The position numbers and the translations under genes are program-made. Below, piece after piece: positions 21,813 to 32,268 of a DNA stretch of 64,000 nucleotides (its first letter is position 1; the number at the start of each line of letters is the position of its first letter). Below the pieces are notes generated by a model that made no database searches, was not told where the DNA came from, and saw only the letters and a list, made by a program, of their open reading frames with translations. Origin of the DNA: Trichobilharzia regenti (lineage: Eukaryota > Platyhelminthes > Trematoda > Strigeidida > Schistosomatidae); assembly GCA_944472135.2 (NCBI GenBank), contig OX235264.1:89042319-89106318 (forward strand), written 5' to 3'.

Positions 21813-22168
21813 TGTCAATGTTGTTGAAGATTCAACGATCAATTCATGGTTGTTTGCTCTAAATCAACTTCCCCAAATTTCGCGGAGGCATCAAAACGAC
21901 AGTCATCGTCTCGTCGGTCGCTGTTCAGAAAGAAGAGTAAAACATCGTCAGAAGTAATATTATGATTTATTATTGTAATATTTGTTCACAGACCTTAGTC
22001 ATACTTGATTTATATGTTGGTGTAACAATACAGAATCCTCAAGTCAACAATTGGTGTTTTGGTTTTTTCGTCCGTCATTAATAAGCGTTTCTGAGAAACT
22101 TCAAGTGACAGCGTGAGCCCGAGCGTAGCGAGAGCTGGGCATTGACGGTTTACGAGACGTGACTGACA
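21813..22168 (+). repeat. 5' LTR, Gag-membrane element copy 1
   Basis: 356 bp, starting TGTCAATG and ending GTGACTGACA, so the ends form the inverted repeat TGTCA/TGACA. The last third holds a hairpin-forming segment (GAGCCCGAGC...GAGCTGGGC). The 3' LTR at 25418 is nearly identical and of the same length. No clear primer site follows (GTTTCTGACGATGG...). Confidence 0.88.
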
Positions 22169-22312
22169 GTTTCTGACGATGGAAACAGATCTGGCGGATT
22201 CAAACAGTTGGTGAAAGTTTGGATAGTCACCGTTCATCTTTCCTGGTGCCGGTCAAGTCCTCTTTGAACAAGCAATATCTGGAACTGCTTTGGAATTGGG
22301 TCAAGTTCAACA

Positions 22313-24266
22313 ATGCCTGGGTCAAAGAAGGGACAGAGCGTCTTGGATGCAAACAGGAAAGTAAGTCATGTTGACTTGTCTGTTAATTGTAACGATGTGT
22401 CTGATGTTAAGCATGACATGGTTGATGTTACTGTTTCGCCGTTCAGGGATAATAGGAACATCAAACTCCCTAAGTTTGAACCACGGTGTTTCGATGGAAA
22501 CCCGGCTGATTATTTACAATTTGTAAAAGAGTTTGAGATCATGCTGAGTAGTTTTCTATTAAGTGATGAATTGAAATTGATGTATTTGATGAGGTATTGC
22601 ACTGGAGATGCTTCAAGAGCTATACAGTGCTGTAAGCTCATGACCCCTAATGAGGGATACGCTGAACCTATGAGCATATTACGTCAAAGGTTTGGAAGAC
22701 CTTCAGTGATTGTAAGGAACATATACGAAGCTGTCAAAGGTAACGGCAGTCAGCTTCAAGATGACTCCAAGGCAATTACTGAGTTTTCAGATAATCTTAT
22801 GACTTATAAGAATACCTTGATTTCTATGAATTGCATGAGTGACCTCAACTCCAGCTCAGTCGTAGAGGTAATAGCAAGACGCCTACCTACTCGACTGCAA
22901 AGGAAGTGGGTGAAGATAAGCTCCCGTATGGAGGATGAGGGTATCGAGCCAAAATTTGATGATATCCTGAAACTAGTGAAAGATAGTGTCAATCAATCGA
23001 TTAGCAAGTTTGCCAGTATATTGAATCTCACCCCTAGAATAGAGCAGTCTGAGAGCTAAACGCAATCATTGATGACGAATAGGCCTCAGAGAGGTGGATA
23101 TCGAGAAGGCTCCATGATGTCTAGTAATGCATATAGACCTAGTGAGTGTAACAGGTTTCGTAGTACATCCTCAACAGATAAGTTACAAGATGCATGACAA
23201 ACACGGTTGTTTTACACGTTTGCAAGAGGTGCATACAGAAGTGAACTGTGAACCAGTGAGCAAGTTCAGTGATAAGCTAAATGTAAACTCCAGACCTGAC
23301 TCCGAATTGTGTGACGATAACGTTGTTGTGAAGAAGTCTGTAGTTGCAACTGGTAAGCCATTGTTGAATAGAGTGTCACAGAATAGAGTTACTGCTTCAC
23401 GGTACAGTTCTGACTCAATAAGTTTACAAGGTATTACTAGTCAGAGTGAAGATATAAAACCTTTTATGATTTGCGAGGAGGAACCAAAATTGTCTACTTC
23501 TGTTATTAAAGAGTTTGAAAATGATGAAGTTGACGGTAAATTGAATATTCGTGATAATGATCATGATAGTGCACATGTGTCTTTGGTTGATCATGATGAG
23601 ATGAGGGATATGCCTACTACTGCTAAGTTGAACAAAGGTTCTGTACAACTTGAACATGAAGTAGAACTAAATGCAGATTCAGTTGCAGAAGGCACGCATA
23701 CTTGTGAGACCATCACTGTGATTGATCAGCATGCAGCCCACCTATCATCAGATGCCAGTGCTAAACCGGAGCTAATAGTAAAAGACAGCAGTGGTGGTGG
23801 TCTTGCAGGTTGACAACTATCTGAAAGTCGAGCAACAACAGCTTCTGATCCACCGCTAACTTCATCAACTGATATAAATCAGTCGTCGTTAGTGTTGCCA
23901 TCCACAATGAAAAAGACGCCCATGAACTCAAGTGCCTTGTGCAATGACTATGATAGTATCAGTTCGTTTGAAGTGACGAATATCAATGGTCAGTTTAGTG
24001 AGGATAAGCCAAGTGTAAACGAAAGAGTAATTGTTAAATTGACTTGCACGAATAAAGGCATTTCTAGTTTCAAGTTACTATTTGAATGCTATTTCCTTTG
24101 GTGTAAATTACTCTGTGCCTACGCTTGGTTGACCAGATACGCCGTGTGTTTGTTCGTCATCTATATTCTACGACACAATGACATGAGCGTGTTACCGTTC
24201 AGATTTGAGGATATAGCTGATAGAAGGAAGTTAGCAAATGAACTCTGCGACGATTTTCCAACCTAG
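22313..24266 (+). pseudogene. Gag-linker-membrane polyprotein, copy 1, interrupted
   Basis: Starts at ATG 22313 (MPGSKKGQSV). Residues about 45-245 match the BEL/Pao Gag domain (DUF1759 type): LPKFEPRCFDGNPADYLQF, YLMRYCTGDASRAIQC, ILRQRFGRPS, RLPTRLQRKWV. TAA at 23057-23059 ends it. The same frame continues (PQRGGYREGSM, NRFRSTSSTDKLQ) and stops at a TGA near 23195 where copy 3 reads AGA. A shifted frame carries on with an acidic, Ser/Thr-rich linker. A third segment (23892-24266) ends with one or two hydrophobic helices (LLFECYFLWCKLLCAYAWL...YAVCLFVIYIL) and the tail LPFRFEDIADRRKLANELCD. Comparison with the other copies shows this was one continuous coding region. The C-terminal part is of unknown origin. 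Confidence 0.8.
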
Positions 24267-24279
24267 AACGTCAATCTCA

Positions 24280-24706
24280 GAAGGGTTGTAGGCGTACTGC
24301 TGTAAGTCCTACAATTCTTCAAAGGGTAGCGCATCAGTGAGCAGTTCAATGTGCTTGCTCTGTGATTTTGTACATATGTTCATATTGTATATGCTGAATT
24401 GGTATCATTTGTCATCTAGCTGTTGGTAATTCTGTTTGTGTCCGGACGACTTCCACTTGGATCATCAACCTGAGAAGGAATGTAGGCGTACTGCTGTAAG
24501 TCCTACGGTTCTTCAAGAGTAATTTTTCGTGCCTGAATCCACAACATTTGATGTAGTGGTTGTACATATGCTTGTGTCGAATAGTTGTGTGAGTTCTAAT
24601 TATTGTAATTGTTGAATAATATTGTTTGTGTCCGGACATTCCACAACCTACAATGGTCAACCTGTGAAGTTTTGTAGGCTTACTGGTGTAAGTCCTGCGA
24701 TTCTTC
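24280..24706 (+). other. Three 41-nt hairpin repeats, copy 1
   Basis: Three hairpins directly after the coding region at 24280-24320, 24474-24514 and 24666-24706, about 190 nt apart. Each is 41 nt: a 13-bp stem such as GAAGGGTTGTAGG with CCTACAATTCTTC, and a loop CGTACTGSTGTAAGT that can itself pair TAC/GTA. The first stem is fully paired counting G-U. The second has one mismatch, the third two. Confidence 0.75.
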
Positions 24707-25417
24707 AAAGGAATTCCATCATGACATGAACTGCGAGTCTGTGTGTACTGTTTGTATATATGTGTGGTGTGTCATATCAATTGGTGTATTTTGGATTCAT
24801 TGTGTTTACTTGTTGTTTTCGTGTCTTGTTGTTATTGCATAATTCTGTTAAAATTTTCGTCGTGATTACTTCTGAAGTTGTGTCCACTCTTCTACATCCA
24901 TGAATGAATTGATTGATGTTAAGGACAGCAGATGGGTCGTATACGCCGGGGAGGCTAGGCTATTGCTGAGAATGAAATGCACACGGAGATAATTGTTAGC
25001 TGCGGTCCGACACGCCGGGGAGAAAGAGTGTACACGACTGAGGCTCGCATGCGTCACCGCTACTAGAATTGAGGCAGAATGAGTGACCAGCGATTGCAGT
25101 GGTAATTGGTAGTGAGTAGATAAGTGGATGTGCATAGAGTATCATGAGTTGGTGCTATGGTCACGTTGCATTCTGCAAGAGTCATTCCAGCAAGTGGCGA
25201 TTGTGTTGCAAGATGTCAAGAGGAGGTCTCTTTCTGGAGGCGCAGGTCGTCATTGATGTGTGAGATTGTGTTGTGGGTATGCTTGTGGTGTTTTAGCTTT
25301 TCTGTTTGTTTTCCACTTCAGCTCTGTCCGTGTGACCTAGGTTCTCGCAATGGCATCCAAGTCAACGTGTATTGGTCGTGAAGGAAAAAAGGGTTGGATC
25401 CCTTTTTTGCCGGGGAT

Positions 25418-25773
25418 TGTCAATGGAGTTGAAGATTCAACGATCAATTCATGGTTGTTTGCTCACAACCAACTTCCCCAGTTTTCGCGGAGGCATCAAA
25501 ACGACAGTCATCGTCTCGTCGGTCGCTGTTCAGAAAGAAGAGTAAAACATCGTCAGAAGTAATATTATGATTTATTATTGTAATATTTGTTCACAGACCT
25601 TAGTCATACTTGATTTATATGTTGGTGTAACAATACAGAATCCTCAAGTCAACAATTGGTGTTTTGGTTTTTTCGTCCGTCATTAATAAGCGTTTCTGAG
25701 AAACTTCAAGTGACAGCGTGAGCCCGAGCGTAGCGAGAGCTGGGCATTGACGGTTTACGAGACGTGACTGACA
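25418..25773 (+). repeat. 3' LTR, Gag-membrane element copy 1
   Basis: 356 bp, TGTCAATGG...GTGACTGACA, nearly identical to the 5' LTR. It is preceded by purine runs (GAAGGAAAAAAGGG) that could serve as polypurine tract, and by a GCCGGGGA box kept in the other copies. Confidence 0.88.
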
Positions 25774-25819
25774 CGCGAGGGTCCTATCTGTATTTGCTAA
25801 ACCACAGCAATTATCTCCG

Positions 25820-26422
25820 AGAAACTCCCCTTAATCAAAACTGAATTTGAACATAAACTTGAGATAGAGGTAATTAGGCCATCCAACTATCCGCAGTCTT
25901 CATATATCTATGCAGTGCCTACAAACAGTGGTATGAACTGCAGACATTATGGTGAATAATGAGGTTCCCAAACCCAAACTGTCTCGAATCGTTACCTAGT
26001 CCAATACATACACCACTCGATGTTGTCTTTGAAAGTCACGTTTTGATGCCGCCACGTACCTATCATAAGATCCCATCACATCCAGATGATGTTTAAAAAA
26101 CTGTAGTCATTAAAATTTCTGGTATTATAAATTTCTTTATCTCCCGATTCATCTACACAACACATACAATTCATACATTCCAATGTCTAATCATGATGTC
26201 CTGTCAATGCCACACTTCGCTCGTGCAAACATGAGTGACATTTTGATAGGTAGTACGGATGAAGAAACTTGTCGTGATTATATAGAATACATTCTCTTGC
26301 AACTTCTAGGACATTTGACAACAGTCACTCTAGCCACGCCAATGATTGTTATCTTTTCTGTGGATATCCAAGAACATGTCATTTGTAAACATGGAATTCG
26401 CCCTTTGCCTGAAGAGGTGTAA
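25820..26422 (+). pseudogene. Decayed Ty3/gypsy reverse transcriptase
   Basis: Two blocks align with the RT at 17236-17895. Near 25830 the frame reads KTEFEHKLEIEVIRPSNYPQ (compare [19 protein letters not shown]). At 26183-26422 it reads DILIGSTDEETCRDYIEYIL and then HVICKHGIRPLPEEV (compare [20 protein letters not shown] and [16 protein letters not shown]). The segment between is damaged and the catalytic box has lost one aspartate (MSDI for LDDC). An old relic of a CsRn1-clade gypsy element. Confidence 0.65.
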
Positions 26423-27156
26423 CTGGCTCAAAACTTACCGGTGCAAACATCCCTGTAGTCCTTGCGCGCATTCCTCTGCATCGTAAGTTATTGCCATCAT
26501 TTTAATCCTCGGTATGCACATAGTTCAACTGCAATGACAAATCAAAACAATAAAGTTCAGTCCTATATGATCGTGAGTGTTAATCATGTAAATGCCAATT
26601 TAATCTGTATCGCTTTTAGGAATGTCGAGTCAATGAGATCTCTCAGTAAGTGAAATTCTGTATGAAGCTGATGTAGCCGCATTCGGACGAAGACATCAAA
26701 AATGCACTAACGAGTGTTTCACCACTTATCACCAGATTTGCATAATCAGGTGTAGGAATTGATTCATCATTCAGCAACACGGGAAGGTAAGTTCACTCAC
26801 TCATCTATATTCTTTGTTCCACTTTGTGATGCCGGATAACTTTGGATCTGGGCGTACAGTTCTGTTTGCTTGAAGTGAGAAAGAAGCTAAACGTGAAAAT
26901 ATGGATACTGGACAGTTTCCGTCGACTAATGAGAAATACTTCCCGGACGAATACTTTCATCTTCGACTGTGCTCAGCCTATGTATGTAAATAAACTTGTT
27001 TGCGCTGCAGTGAAATAAAACTCTTATCTAATATCATTGTGTTTTATGTGTTATGCTTGCAATGGGAGTACGGAACGTTAGACCGGTACTCCCTAGGATC
27101 TGAACTCGTTACTATATGTAAATGTAATTCTGTAGGAACACAGTGGACTAGCATAA
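26423..27156. other. Unassigned, with one strong hairpin
   Basis: No coding match. At 27064-27093 an imperfect palindrome GGGAGTACGG...CCGGTACTCCC can fold into a 10-bp stem with one bulge, just left of the Penelope-like element. AATAAA signals occur near 26990 and 27016. Confidence 0.35.
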
Positions 27157-27999
27157 GATTTTGATGTGGTTTTGTTCTCTGAGCTGGATGGTTAGTTTGC
27201 GAAGCTTTCATCACCTTACTGGGTGACATCTTCGGCGCATACTTCAATTTGAAGTGAGCTTTTAGATTTCTCCACGAGCTTATTAATCATCTCTCCTGGT
27301 GACCTTGGACGTGATTGGTTGTTTGTGTGTGTTTTCACACCTTCGAGGTTACTTGTATTGGAACCGGTTGTTTCTTTGACTTGAACTTTGACCCTTTGTG
27401 TGTGAAGTTTCTTTCTTATTGGTTGATAAATTTTGTCTATCTCGATGTGTCTATTGATTGATGATCCACTGGAATGCAAAGCTTCTAAAAATTCTCTAGC
27501 ATTCTTGTTATTTCCTTTGTCTAATATTTGAACGTTGTCCCAGTCGAATTGATGTCCGTAGTTGTCTGTGTGTAGTGAAATGAGGGAGTGGATATCATGT
27601 CTTTTGACGGCTAGCTTATGTTCGTGGATACGAAGACGAAGGGGACGTCCACTTTGGCCGATGTAGTGTTTTTCGCAGTTGTTACAGTTTATTTTGTAGA
27701 TGATGTTGGTTTTGTCTTCTTTCGCTGTTGAGTCTTTCGGTTGACATAGAATTGAGTGCAGCGACTTTGTTGGTTTGTGTACGACGTCAATTCCTAAAGG
27801 TTTGAAGAGTCTTGTAGTGATTTCTGAGATATCTTTTATATATGGTAAGGCAATTTTCTTTGTGCTTTCCTTGGTGGCTTTCGCTTTGGTAGGTTGGCTT
27901 GGGGTATATGTCTCTTGATGAAATTCCGTGGATATCCATTCTTTCGGAAGACGTCCATGAGATACTTTTCTTCAATTTTTCTTAAGGTGGGAGTGCTGC
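27157..27999 (-). pseudogene. Inverted left arm: GIY-YIG end of Penelope protein
   Basis: Minus-strand copy of the C-terminal third of the Penelope protein, ending at TAG/TAA near 27216 after EVCAEDVTQ. It carries the same frame break as the right arm (both show the KLPYHI stop), so the break predates the inversion or the arms exchange sequence. No RT is present in this arm. Confidence 0.82.
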
Positions 28000-28003
28000 T
28001 ACA

Positions 28004-29383
28004 ACACCGGAGATGCTTCAAAAACTGATTTCTTCGCTGCCTTTGAATCATTACTCAAATCATCAAACTTGAACGAGGAAACACAGGAAGAGATACGCCA
28101 AACAATTGTACCAATGGTCAAACAGAAAAGACAACACAAAACTCAACGCTCAAGAACTAAAGGCCCTCAAAAAGCTGAAAAATAGGAAGGACATCGTCAT
28201 TTTACCAGCCGACAAAGGAAGAACAACAGTAGTCATGGACAGAGAAGAATATACCAAGAAAGCAGAAGAACTACTCAAAGATGAAGATGTATATCAACAA
28301 CTCCCAACAAATCCCATACAAACATTGGATAACCGCATCCAAAGGACCTTAAACAAGCTCACCAAAACTGGACAGATCACAAAACAAGACCAATGGCGAA
28401 TGAAATCCAATGGACCAGTCCTACCCCGATTCTACGGCAGACCCAAAATACACAAGGCAAATATCCCATTACGACCAATTGTATCACTCCCAGGAACTCC
28501 AACATATAATTTATCCAAAGAATTATACAGAAAACTAAAACACCTAACGGAATCTTGCGATCACTCCATCAACTCTGCTATCCAATTCCTAGAGAAAATC
28601 AGAGGCATCCAAATAGATGAACAAGAAATAATGGTATCATTCGACGTGACAGCATTATATACATCCATCGGACAAAACCTAGCAAAAGAAACCATGGAGC
28701 AATTACTTAGCAACGACGAACAACTGCCACAACAATCAAAAATGCAACACACAAGCTGGATGGAATGCATAAATCTATGCCTAACAACATACTTCCAATT
28801 CAACGGCCAAATATATGAACAAGTCAAAGGAACACCCATGGGATCGCCAATATCAGGTTTGATTGCAGAAGCAGTGATGCAAAGACTCGAAAATATAATT
28901 CTACCAAAGATCAAACCCAAGATTTGGATACGCTACGTCGACGACACATTTGTAATCATCAAAAGAAACGAATTAGATAAAACTCACAACTTAATAAACA
29001 ACGTCTTCAACGACATCAAATTCACAAGAGAAGAGGAATCCGAGAACAAAATACCATTTTTGGACGTCTTAGTCAGGCGAACAACTACAGGAGAATTAGA
29101 AACTCAAGTTTATAGGAAATCAACTCACACAGACCAAATACTGAATTACAACAGCAACAACCCAATAACACACAAAAGGAATTGCATACAAACACTATTC
29201 AAGAGAGCAAGGACTCACTGCAGCACTCCCACCTTAAGAAAAATTGAAGAAAAGTATCTCATGGACGTCTTCCAAAAGAATGGATATCCACGGAATTTCA
29301 TCAAGAGACATATACCCCCAAGCCAACCTACCAAAGCAAAAGCCACCAAGGAAACACAAAGAAAATTGCCTTACCATATATAA
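28004..29383 (+). pseudogene. Penelope-like reverse transcriptase, 5'-truncated and frameshifted
   Basis: RT of a Penelope-like element. The N-terminal piece FFAAFESLLKSSNLNEETQ (from about 28020) is in a frame different from the main RT, which opens near 28106, so there is a frameshift near 28112-28130. The main frame shows ILPADKGRTTVVMD, LPRFYGRPKIHK, LRPIVSLPGTPTYNLSKEL, VSFDVTALYTSI, KGTPMGSPISGLIAE, the catalytic box IRYVDDTFVI and IPFLDVLV. It ends at a stop at 29381-29383 after KLPYHI, and the GIY-YIG part follows in another frame. At least two frameshifts and loss of the start make it inactive. Confidence 0.88.
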
Positions 29384-30003
29384 AAGATATCTCAGAAATC
29401 ACTACAAGACTCTTCAAACCTTTAGGAATTGACGTCGTACACAAACCAACAAAGTCGCTGCACTCAATTCTATGTCAACCAAAAGACTCAACAGCGAAAG
29501 AAGACAAAACCAACATCATCTACAAAATAAACTGTAACAACTGCGAAAAACACTACATCGGCCAAAGTGGACGTCCCCTTCGTCTTCGTATCCACGAACA
29601 TAAGCTAGCCGTCAAAAGACATGATATCCACTCCCTCATTTCACTACACACAGACAACTACGGACATCAATTCGACTGGGACAACGTTCAAATATTAGAC
29701 AAAGGAAATAACAAGAATGCTAGAGAATTTTTAGAAGCTTGGCATTCCAGTGGATCATCAATCAATAGACACATCGAGATAGACAAAATTTATCAACCAA
29801 TAAGAAAGAAACTTCACACACAAAGGGTCAAAGTTCAAGTCAAAGAAACAACCGGTTCCAATACAAGTAACCTAGAAGGTGTGAAAACACACACAAACAA
29901 CCAATCACGTCCAAGGTCACCAGGAGAGATGATTAATAAACTCGTGGAGAAATCTAAAAGCTCACTTCAAATTGAAGTATGCGCTGAAGATGTCACCCAG
30001 TAA
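29365..30003 (+). pseudogene. Penelope-like GIY-YIG endonuclease domain, out of frame
   Basis: The frame starting about 29365 reads LPYIKDISEITTRLFKPLGI, a Cys-rich linker (IINCNNC-like), the GIY-YIG core HYIGQSGRPLRLRIHEHK, and LEAWHSSGSSINRH, ending at TAA 30001-30003. The GIY-YIG motif appears here as HYIGQSG. This domain nicks target DNA in Penelope-like elements. It is separated from the RT by a frame break around 29310-29383. Confidence 0.85.
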
Positions 30004-30062
30004 GGTGATGAAAGCTTCGCAAACTAACCATCCAGCTCAGAGAACAAAACCACATCAAAATC

Positions 30063-30917
30063 ATCCACCTGAGCTACAAATCTTCTCTATCTTATTAGCA
30101 TAAGTGGTGAATTATATGTAAATCAGTCAAGCCGAAACATCTGCCTTAAGTGACGCGATTGCGTCTCATAGCCATAGATAAATCTGTACGGACGAATGAC
30201 AAAAATATCTAACCTCTCTATTTGAAAAATGAGAATGAATCTTAGGCACTGCGGTGGAGTTAGATTTCGTATAAGATTAAGTGTATTCAAAAGTAGTGCA
30301 CTACTATTGTTTCACTTAAAGCATGATGTCAGTCTATATGACTACGGGTGTTAACTTATAGTGCAAAATGAAGTCTACAAGACACGAATAATAGAGTAGA
30401 TGAAGCTGTGGCAATTGTAGCAATATTTCGCTTACATTGAATTATACTACCAGTTACTTTCTCACGTCTCCTTGATAAGTCGGGCCTCCATCTCGTCATG
30501 ATGACAAATTTATTTTCACTCAGATAGAATAGGAAAGTATAGTAAGCAGGATGTTAGGTACATTTATTGAGCAATAATAACAAGCAAATATTTGTTCAAA
30601 ATGCTTGTCAAAATTATTTCAGCGCTGTTGAACTGCTGTGACCAGATTAACTGACGTTACCGGACTTCTCTGAATAGGTGAATAAAGTATATTTCGAATT
30701 CGTAACAGTTAGAAAAAAAGTAATATGAAAGTTAAACGCTTTAATTTTACCTACCTTTGCTGACAAGCGTTCATTTTCCCTTCTCATTTTGTGATCGTCA
30801 CAGCATATTCTTTGGCTTTCACTATCAAATACATTGTTCCTCTTCTCAAATATAGCAATAAGCAAATCACTAATATATATATGTACATATATCATATATA
30901 TATCGCCTCGCACGATC
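30063..30917. other. Unassigned spacer
   Basis: No coding match. An AT-alternating stretch lies near 30870-30903 just before the first 2,054-bp unit. Confidence 0.35.
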
Positions 30918-30992
30918 GAATCAGGTGACGATTTTGCAAGTGTTTTCGCTTATATTCATTTATTGGTTACTAATAATTGATCTTTAATAACG

Positions 30993-31439
30993 ATGGTTCA
31001 AAATTCTAAAAAGCGTGTTCGTGTGAACACCACTAATTTAGAAAATAGCACCGGCTCGTCTAATAACACATTACCACCCCATATTATTAGTAGTTCACCC
31101 AACATAAAAGCCTCGAACATAACTCTGACCCCTGTAATACAGGTGGAAGATGTTCTGTCTGAAAAATTAGAGCTCTCTTACTTGACGTGCGTAATTAAAG
31201 AGATGCAGCTACAGATAGATGAATTGAAAACGAAATTAAGCTCACTAGAATGTATACCTGAAACTATCTCACGTATGAAGAAGGAACTGCAGGATCCTAC
31301 AATCCTAAAGCTTTTTAATATGACCTCTAGAATGACTCATACTGACTCAGAAAGTGCGAGGGAGATTACTGCAAGTTGTACGATGAGAAAGCACAAGAAT
31401 GAGCTCGAAATGTCTATTATATGTATATATATCCGATAA
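30993..31439 (+). pseudogene. LINE ORF1 N-terminal part, unit 1
   Basis: 148 codons from ATG 30993 (MVQNSKKRVRVNTTN), with a low-complexity Ser/Asn/Thr region and then a heptad-like coiled-coil segment (LTCVIKEMQLQIDELKTKL). It runs out of the ORF1 homology after HTDSES into a short unrelated tail. The nucleic-acid-binding part of ORF1 is absent, so this is a truncated copy. Confidence 0.65.
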
Positions 31440-31480
31440 AGTTAGAGTTTAAATAATCCAGCAAGTGAAATGATGCGTTC

Positions 31481-31660
31481 GGGTGAACAAAATGTCGTTG
31501 GAGTCAACACGTTTTCGTCGCAGTGAACAAGTTATCGTCTAGGTGAAAAAGTTGTCGTCGCGATGGACAATTTGTCGTTGGGGTCAACAACTTGTCGTCG
31601 GGGTGAACCGGTTATCATCAAGGACACCAATTTGTCGTCGCTGTCGAAATATCATGTCAG
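31481..31660 (+). repeat. 20-bp minisatellite, unit 1
   Basis: About nine degenerate 20-bp repeats with consensus near GGTGAACAACTTGTCGTCGG. Same block at 34084-34263, 36138-36317, 38192-38371 and inverted at 62664-62843. Confidence 0.8.
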
Positions 31661-31718
31661 GCTCACCAATTTTGTTGCGTGCGTTTTCTCACTAAACTGC
31701 CATACACATATATTCCAG

Positions 31719-32268
31719 TTAATAATAATAATGTATATTCTCATATAAACATAGAAATTTACATGAAAATGCATGCCATTTTTACAGGCACGATCAAGTA
31801 TGATATAATATCAAATCGTAGATTGTCTACAAGTTAATAATGTTTCAACAGTTAAATATTTGATATATATATAAATACACATTGTCTGAACTAGGCTGTA
31901 TAGTTATTGAATTGTACAATTGTCCTCCAGGTTGAGCGGGAAAATCGACTTCGTTTCGTTTTCATCCCGTGGTTGTCGGCATACGATAACCAACCAATAT
32001 TGAGGTAAGTACAACGTTTACAAGGGATTGAAAGCTGTTTTACAAAAGTAAAAGTGCTGAGGTGAATCATTAAATTGTAATGAAATAGGTAAGTGCAAGC
32101 ATCATTAATAAATGCATTAAAAAAAGAAAACTCCCTAGGCTGACAACGTTCATTTGCAATGTATAATGCAACACATATACCTCGTAATATCATGATGTCC
32201 AATTTTGATTTTAATACATTTATCCTCAGTTGTGCCAGTTGTTTTTGTTTTATACCTTTTTGTGCTTT
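31719..32268 (-). mobile_element. LINE 3'-end insertion in unit 1
   Basis: 549 bp present in unit 1 and absent from units 2 and 3 at the site TTCCAGT. Read on the minus strand it ends with a GCCTGTAAAAATGGCA box, a stem-loop (CATGTAAA/TTTATATG) and a (TTA)n tail, the same plan as the tails at 15780-16570. A related copy lies at 63110-63680. A 103-codon minus-strand frame (CKRCTYLNIGWLSYA) is shared by the two, suggesting a decayed C-terminal coding end. Confidence 0.7.

Larger units (their letters stand above)
21813..25773 (+). mobile_element. Gag-membrane LTR element, copy 1 (complete, pol-less)
   Basis: A 3,961-bp element with two 356-bp LTRs. Between them lie one long interrupted coding region (Gag of BEL/Pao type, acidic linker, C-terminal membrane segment), three 41-nt hairpins and about 700 bp of non-coding sequence. 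No protease, RT, RNase H or integrase motif is present. It would therefore need enzymes from another element. Flanks show no clear target duplication (AAGTC-like left, CGCGA right), so this copy may be rearranged at one end. I know of no described family with this build, but could not search. Confidence 0.85.
27157..30062 (+). mobile_element. Penelope-like element in fold-back form
   Basis: A central reverse transcriptase region (28000-29219) is flanked by two 843-bp arms in inverted orientation: left arm 27157-27999 is the reverse complement of 29220-30062 with few differences. Each arm encodes the GIY-YIG half of the protein. RT motifs plus a GIY-YIG endonuclease define Penelope-like elements, and partial inverted copies at the 5' end are typical of them. 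The RT N-terminus is cut at the arm junction, so this copy is 5'-truncated. Confidence 0.88.

Noticed and set aside
24280..24706. Reading the three spaced palindromic repeats as a CRISPR or tRNA cluster
   Set aside because: Spacing about 190 bp, variable stems, eukaryotic LTR-element context, no tRNA fold.
24866..25381. Short ORFs in the 3' non-coding region of the Gag-membrane element (for example HLSTHYQLPLQSLVTHSA on the minus strand)
   Set aside because: They recur wherever the element recurs, but on the strand opposite to Gag and with changing frames between copies.
30001..30045. Possible hammerhead ribozyme core (GTGATGAAAGC...GCAAAC) after the GIY-YIG stop, since Penelope-like elements can carry such ribozymes
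   Set aside because: The sequence has GTGATGA instead of CTGATGA and CAAA instead of GAAA, and no clear three-stem fold was found.
31481..31660. CRISPR-like array
   Set aside because: The 20-bp units are adjacent and degenerate with no spacers; it is a minisatellite.
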